34,025 bases of DNA from Peribacillus alkalitolerans (GTDB taxonomy: Bacteria; Bacillota; Bacilli; Bacillales; DSM-1321). Each line of letters starts with the position of its first letter. Position 1 is the first letter of the stretch. Under the pieces are notes generated by a model. The model was not told the origin of the DNA, did no database searches, and saw nothing but the letters and a program-made list of their open reading frames with translations. This document shows positions 31,797 to 34,025 of the stretch, one piece after another. The stretch covers positions 1 to 34,025 of the forward strand of contig NZ_JAAGVZ010000029.1 in the NCBI RefSeq assembly GCF_010882125.1. Reading direction: 5' to 3'. The translations under genes were made by a program, and so were the position numbers.

Positions 31797-32891
31797 CTAT
31801 TCCCATTTAAATGTATAGCTCGCTAAAATAAATGCTCCCACCAGCCAGCAGCCTAAGATCAGGGCTTCCGTACCCAAGCTCATGAACGACGCTCCCACGT
31901 TCATCGTTTCACGGAGTGCGTGACTTAGATGGGCGATTGGTAATACTTGCACGATTGGCTGCAGGAAATCCGGCATGTTTTTGATTGGGAAAAACACACC
32001 GCCCAGAAATAGCATAGGGAAGGATAAGAATCCTGCAATGGGTGCCGCGCTCTCAGGGGTCTTGGCAATCCCTGCAATGATAAATCCAATTGCCATAAAC
32101 GCTAGTGTTCCTAGGATGACAAAGCTGATTAAGGTGAGCCACGAGCCACGAACCTCCACACCAAAAATCAGTTGGGCTACAACCAATACAATCAGGGCTT
32201 GGAGTCCGTTCAAGATCAGTCTTGCAGTAATTTGTGCGGCAATGAAGGTCGAGGCCTTTAGAGTTGTGCCTTGCATCCTTCTAAGGATTCCACGTTCTCT
32301 CCAAGCCGCGATTTGCCCGGCTACACCGTTCATATTGTTACTCATGATCATCATGGCGACAATACCAGGCACTAAGAAGTCAATATATTTTAGGTTCAAG
32401 GTTTCTACACCTTTTGCATCCGTAACCACTATAGGTTGGTAATCCACCTTGGCTTTACTGATACCATCCACCACATTATTGACTAATTGTAGACCAACCT
32501 GGGAGACAGCAAAATTAGTTTCATTGTAATAAACAGGTATATTGAAAGGTTTTGCATCTGATCGGTTTAAACCTTCATCATACCCTTTTGGAATAATAAC
32601 AACTAGCTGAGTGTCGCCTTTTTTCAGCTTATTTAATGCCTCTTTTTCACTGTCCTCTTTTTCAACGTCAATGGCTTCATTTTTCTTCAATGTCGTAATA
32701 AATTGTTTAGACTGATCGCTTATGTCCTGGTCTACAATCCCAATTGATAACGAAATTCCATTTCCACTGCCTAAAAAAGATCCCAACATGACCATCAGGA
32801 AAATGGGGAATGCCAACGTCCAAAATAAGACTTGGCGATTTCGAAGGAAAATCCGTAACTGAGTTAAAGTTAATTGCCAATATGCTTTCAT
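31797..32891 (-). CDS. ABC-2 type transporter permease
   Basis: A 364-aa permease of the ABC2_membrane_3 layout: one N-terminal helix (about 20-40), a large outside domain (about 45-165), then five helices (about 174-195, 215-240, 250-275, 283-305 and 340-360). This architecture is found in exporters of drugs, lipids or peptides (YhhJ and YfiM/YfiN-like). Its ATG overlaps the stop of the ATPase gene by four bases (ATGA), showing translational coupling. Only one permease gene is present, so a homodimer is expected. The substrate is not predictable. Confidence 0.88.
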   Translation of the reverse strand: MKAYWQLTLTQLRIFLRNRQVLFWTLAFPIFLMVMLGSFLGSGNGISLSIGIVDQDISDQSKQFITTLKKNEAIDVEKEDSEKEALNKLKKGDTQLVVIIPKGYDEGLNRSDAKPFNIPVYYNETNFAVSQVGLQLVNNVVDGISKAKVDYQPIVVTDAKGVETLNLKYIDFLVPGIVAMMIMSNNMNGVAGQIAAWRERGILRRMQGTTLKASTFIAAQITARLILNGLQALIVLVVAQLIFGVEVRGSWLTLISFVILGTLAFMAIGFIIAGIAKTPESAAPIAGFLSFPMLFLGGVFFPIKNMPDFLQPIVQVLPIAHLSHALRETMNVGASFMSLGTEALILGCWLVGAFILASYTFKWE

Positions 32892-33817
32892 CCTTCTCTC
32901 AATCTCCTTCCAGTCATATGGATAAACACATCTTCCAATGTAGCTGTCCTTGTCTGTAAGTCCTTTAATTTCAACTGTCGTTCTGAAGCCATTTCAATTA
33001 GGCTCGTCAGCGTAATTTGCATATCATCCGTATAAAGGATATGGAGGTCATTTTGATTCCCAACTTGTTTAACACCCTCAATCGAAGATAAATCCTCTTC
33101 TACAGATTCATTCTCAAAACGGAATTCTACCGCACTGTCTGACTGAAGCGATTTCACTAGCTCGGTTGGTGTGTCTAAAGCTATGAGTTGACCTTGATCC
33201 ATAATCGCAATCCGATCGCACAACACATGGGCTTCATCCATATAATGTGTCGTCATGACAATCGTTTTCCCTTTCTCCTTTAAAAGAAGGATGATATCCC
33301 AAAGAGTCCTTCTGGCTTGTGGATCAAGACCTGTCGTTGGCTCATCCAAGAAAATAACCCAAGGATCATGAACAAGTGCTAATGCTATCGCCAATCTTTG
33401 CTTTTGTCCACCAGATAACCCTTTAATTCGACTTTTGGATTTATCAGTTAGTAGCATATCTTCTATAATATCTGGTATCGATACATGCTTTGGATAGAAG
33501 CTTGCATACAAATGAAGGATTTCTTCTACTGTAAGCAACTCAAATAGTGTGGTCGATTGTAGCTGAACACCGATTACTTCCTTTACCTTATTCAGCTGGC
33601 TTTTAATATCAAAGCCCCCTATACTTGCCGTCCCTTCATCAGGCTTTCTAAGTCCTACCAGCATTTCCAAAGTGGTGGTCTTTCCTGCACCGTTTGGACC
33701 AAGAAGACCGAATACTTCTCCTTTATGTACTTGAAACTCTACTCCTTTTACTGCCGTAAAATCCCCATACTTTTTCACGAGATTTTGCACCTTAATAATT
33801 TCTTCATGCGAACTCAT
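32888..33817 (-). CDS. ABC exporter ATP-binding protein
   Basis: A 309-aa ATPase of the ABC-2/DrrA-like group. Walker A is GPNGAGKT (40-47), the Q-loop lies near 85-87 (VQLQS), the signature is LSGGQ (134-138), Walker B is VIFLDE (154-159), and the switch histidine is H191. All catalytic residues are present. Residues 225-309 form the C-terminal extension seen in drug and antibiotic exporters (TLEDVFIHMTGR). GGAG lies ten bases before the ATG. It is the first gene of the operon, followed by permease and DUF6526-like genes. TATTAT at 33842-33847 is a possible -10, but no strong -35 is seen. Confidence 0.92.
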   Translation of the reverse strand: MSSHEEIIKVQNLVKKYGDFTAVKGVEFQVHKGEVFGLLGPNGAGKTTTLEMLVGLRKPDEGTASIGGFDIKSQLNKVKEVIGVQLQSTTLFELLTVEEILHLYASFYPKHVSIPDIIEDMLLTDKSKSRIKGLSGGQKQRLAIALALVHDPWVIFLDEPTTGLDPQARRTLWDIILLLKEKGKTIVMTTHYMDEAHVLCDRIAIMDQGQLIALDTPTELVKSLQSDSAVEFRFENESVEEDLSSIEGVKQVGNQNDLHILYTDDMQITLTSLIEMASERQLKLKDLQTRTATLEDVFIHMTGRRLREG

Positions 33818-33926
33818 TTTTCACGCTCCATATCATATGGCATAATACCTTCATCTTATCACTTCATAGAAAATTTATCCTTTCTTTCTTATTTATGCTC
33901 GATTAAAAAATAAAAAGACCATTCTT

Positions 33927-34025
33927 TGGTATTATCCCCTTTAAGTAGACAGTGTAAAAAGCCTATGATTTTATCATGGATGATGCACTACTACTTGGAG
34001 GGGATTTTTCTATGGCTGTAAAAGG
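33927..34025 (+). mobile_element. 5' end of an IS3-family-like insertion sequence cut by the window edge
   Basis: TGGTATTATCCCC...AAGTAGACA at 33927-33951 matches the reverse complement of the right end at 71-95 in 18 of 25 bases, including a shared AAGTAGACA at the inner side. Sixty bases on, a strong GGAGGGG (33997-34003) precedes an ATG. This fits a left terminal repeat and the start of orfA. The element would be in the same orientation as the one at 1-95. Confidence 0.6.
34012..34025 (+). CDS. start of a probable IS3-family OrfA, cut by the window edge
   Basis: ATG GCT GTA AAA GG reads MAVK and then G. The GGAGGGG site eight bases upstream is excellent. The beginning resembles IS150-like OrfA proteins, which often start MA-K-G, but five residues cannot prove it. 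The call rests mainly on the terminal-repeat match just upstream. Confidence 0.45.

Overview
This is a low-GC Bacillaceae chromosome segment (Bacillus, Peribacillus or Neobacillus type). The evidence is strong AGGAGG ribosome binding sites with occasional TTG and GTG starts, a Bacillus subtilis-style gluconate operon with matching GntR and CcpA sites, and many A/T-flanked hairpin terminators. There are no rRNA or tRNA genes and no CRISPR array. The window starts inside the 3' end of one IS3-family element and stops at the 5' end of another.

Layout. 1-95: end of an IS3-family element. 151-4971: a decayed fragment, a small membrane protein, a class D beta-lactamase divergent from a MocR-type regulator, a secreted polysaccharide deacetylase and an unknown 154-aa protein. 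5110-6747: an ArsR/SRPBCC operon with a two-operator promoter, and an AhpD-like protein. 6939-8781: a small membrane protein gene whose start codon and RBS were cut off by a complete 1379-bp IS3-family element. 9151-14248: a small CxxC protein, a membrane/coiled-coil/Excalibur protein, an MFS exporter, an SDR remnant and SelO. 14473-18330: gntR-gntK-gntP with operator, cre site and terminator. 18340-19815: a divergent pair of conserved proteins of unknown role. 20126-22920: an SDR/acyl-CoA ligase/SAF-domain operon. 23213-24223: a decayed fragment and a MerR-SRPBCC operon whose merR is frameshifted. 24501-25953: phased 21-bp repeats broken by a second copy of the same IS. 26062-28855: a cysteine desulfidase-like enzyme and a secreted glycerophosphodiester phosphodiesterase. 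29155-33817: a marR/DHA2 efflux operon and an ABC-2 exporter operon. 33927-34025: start of another IS3-family element.

How it works together. The gluconate operon is the one complete metabolic unit: uptake by GntP, phosphorylation by GntK, induction through GntR and glucose repression through CcpA. gntZ is not here. Much of the rest concerns drug and envelope stress: a beta-lactamase, two MFS exporters, an ABC exporter and several one-component regulators with readable operators. The region is being reshaped by IS insertion and gene decay. Two IS copies differ at one base, each has an intact 3-bp target duplication, and several gene remnants lie in the gaps.

No wholly new defence or mobile system is evident. 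The best candidates for undescribed biology are the SDR/ligase/SAF operon, the divergent FG-GAP-like/163-aa pair, and the ArsR promoter with its operator filling the -35/-10 spacer.
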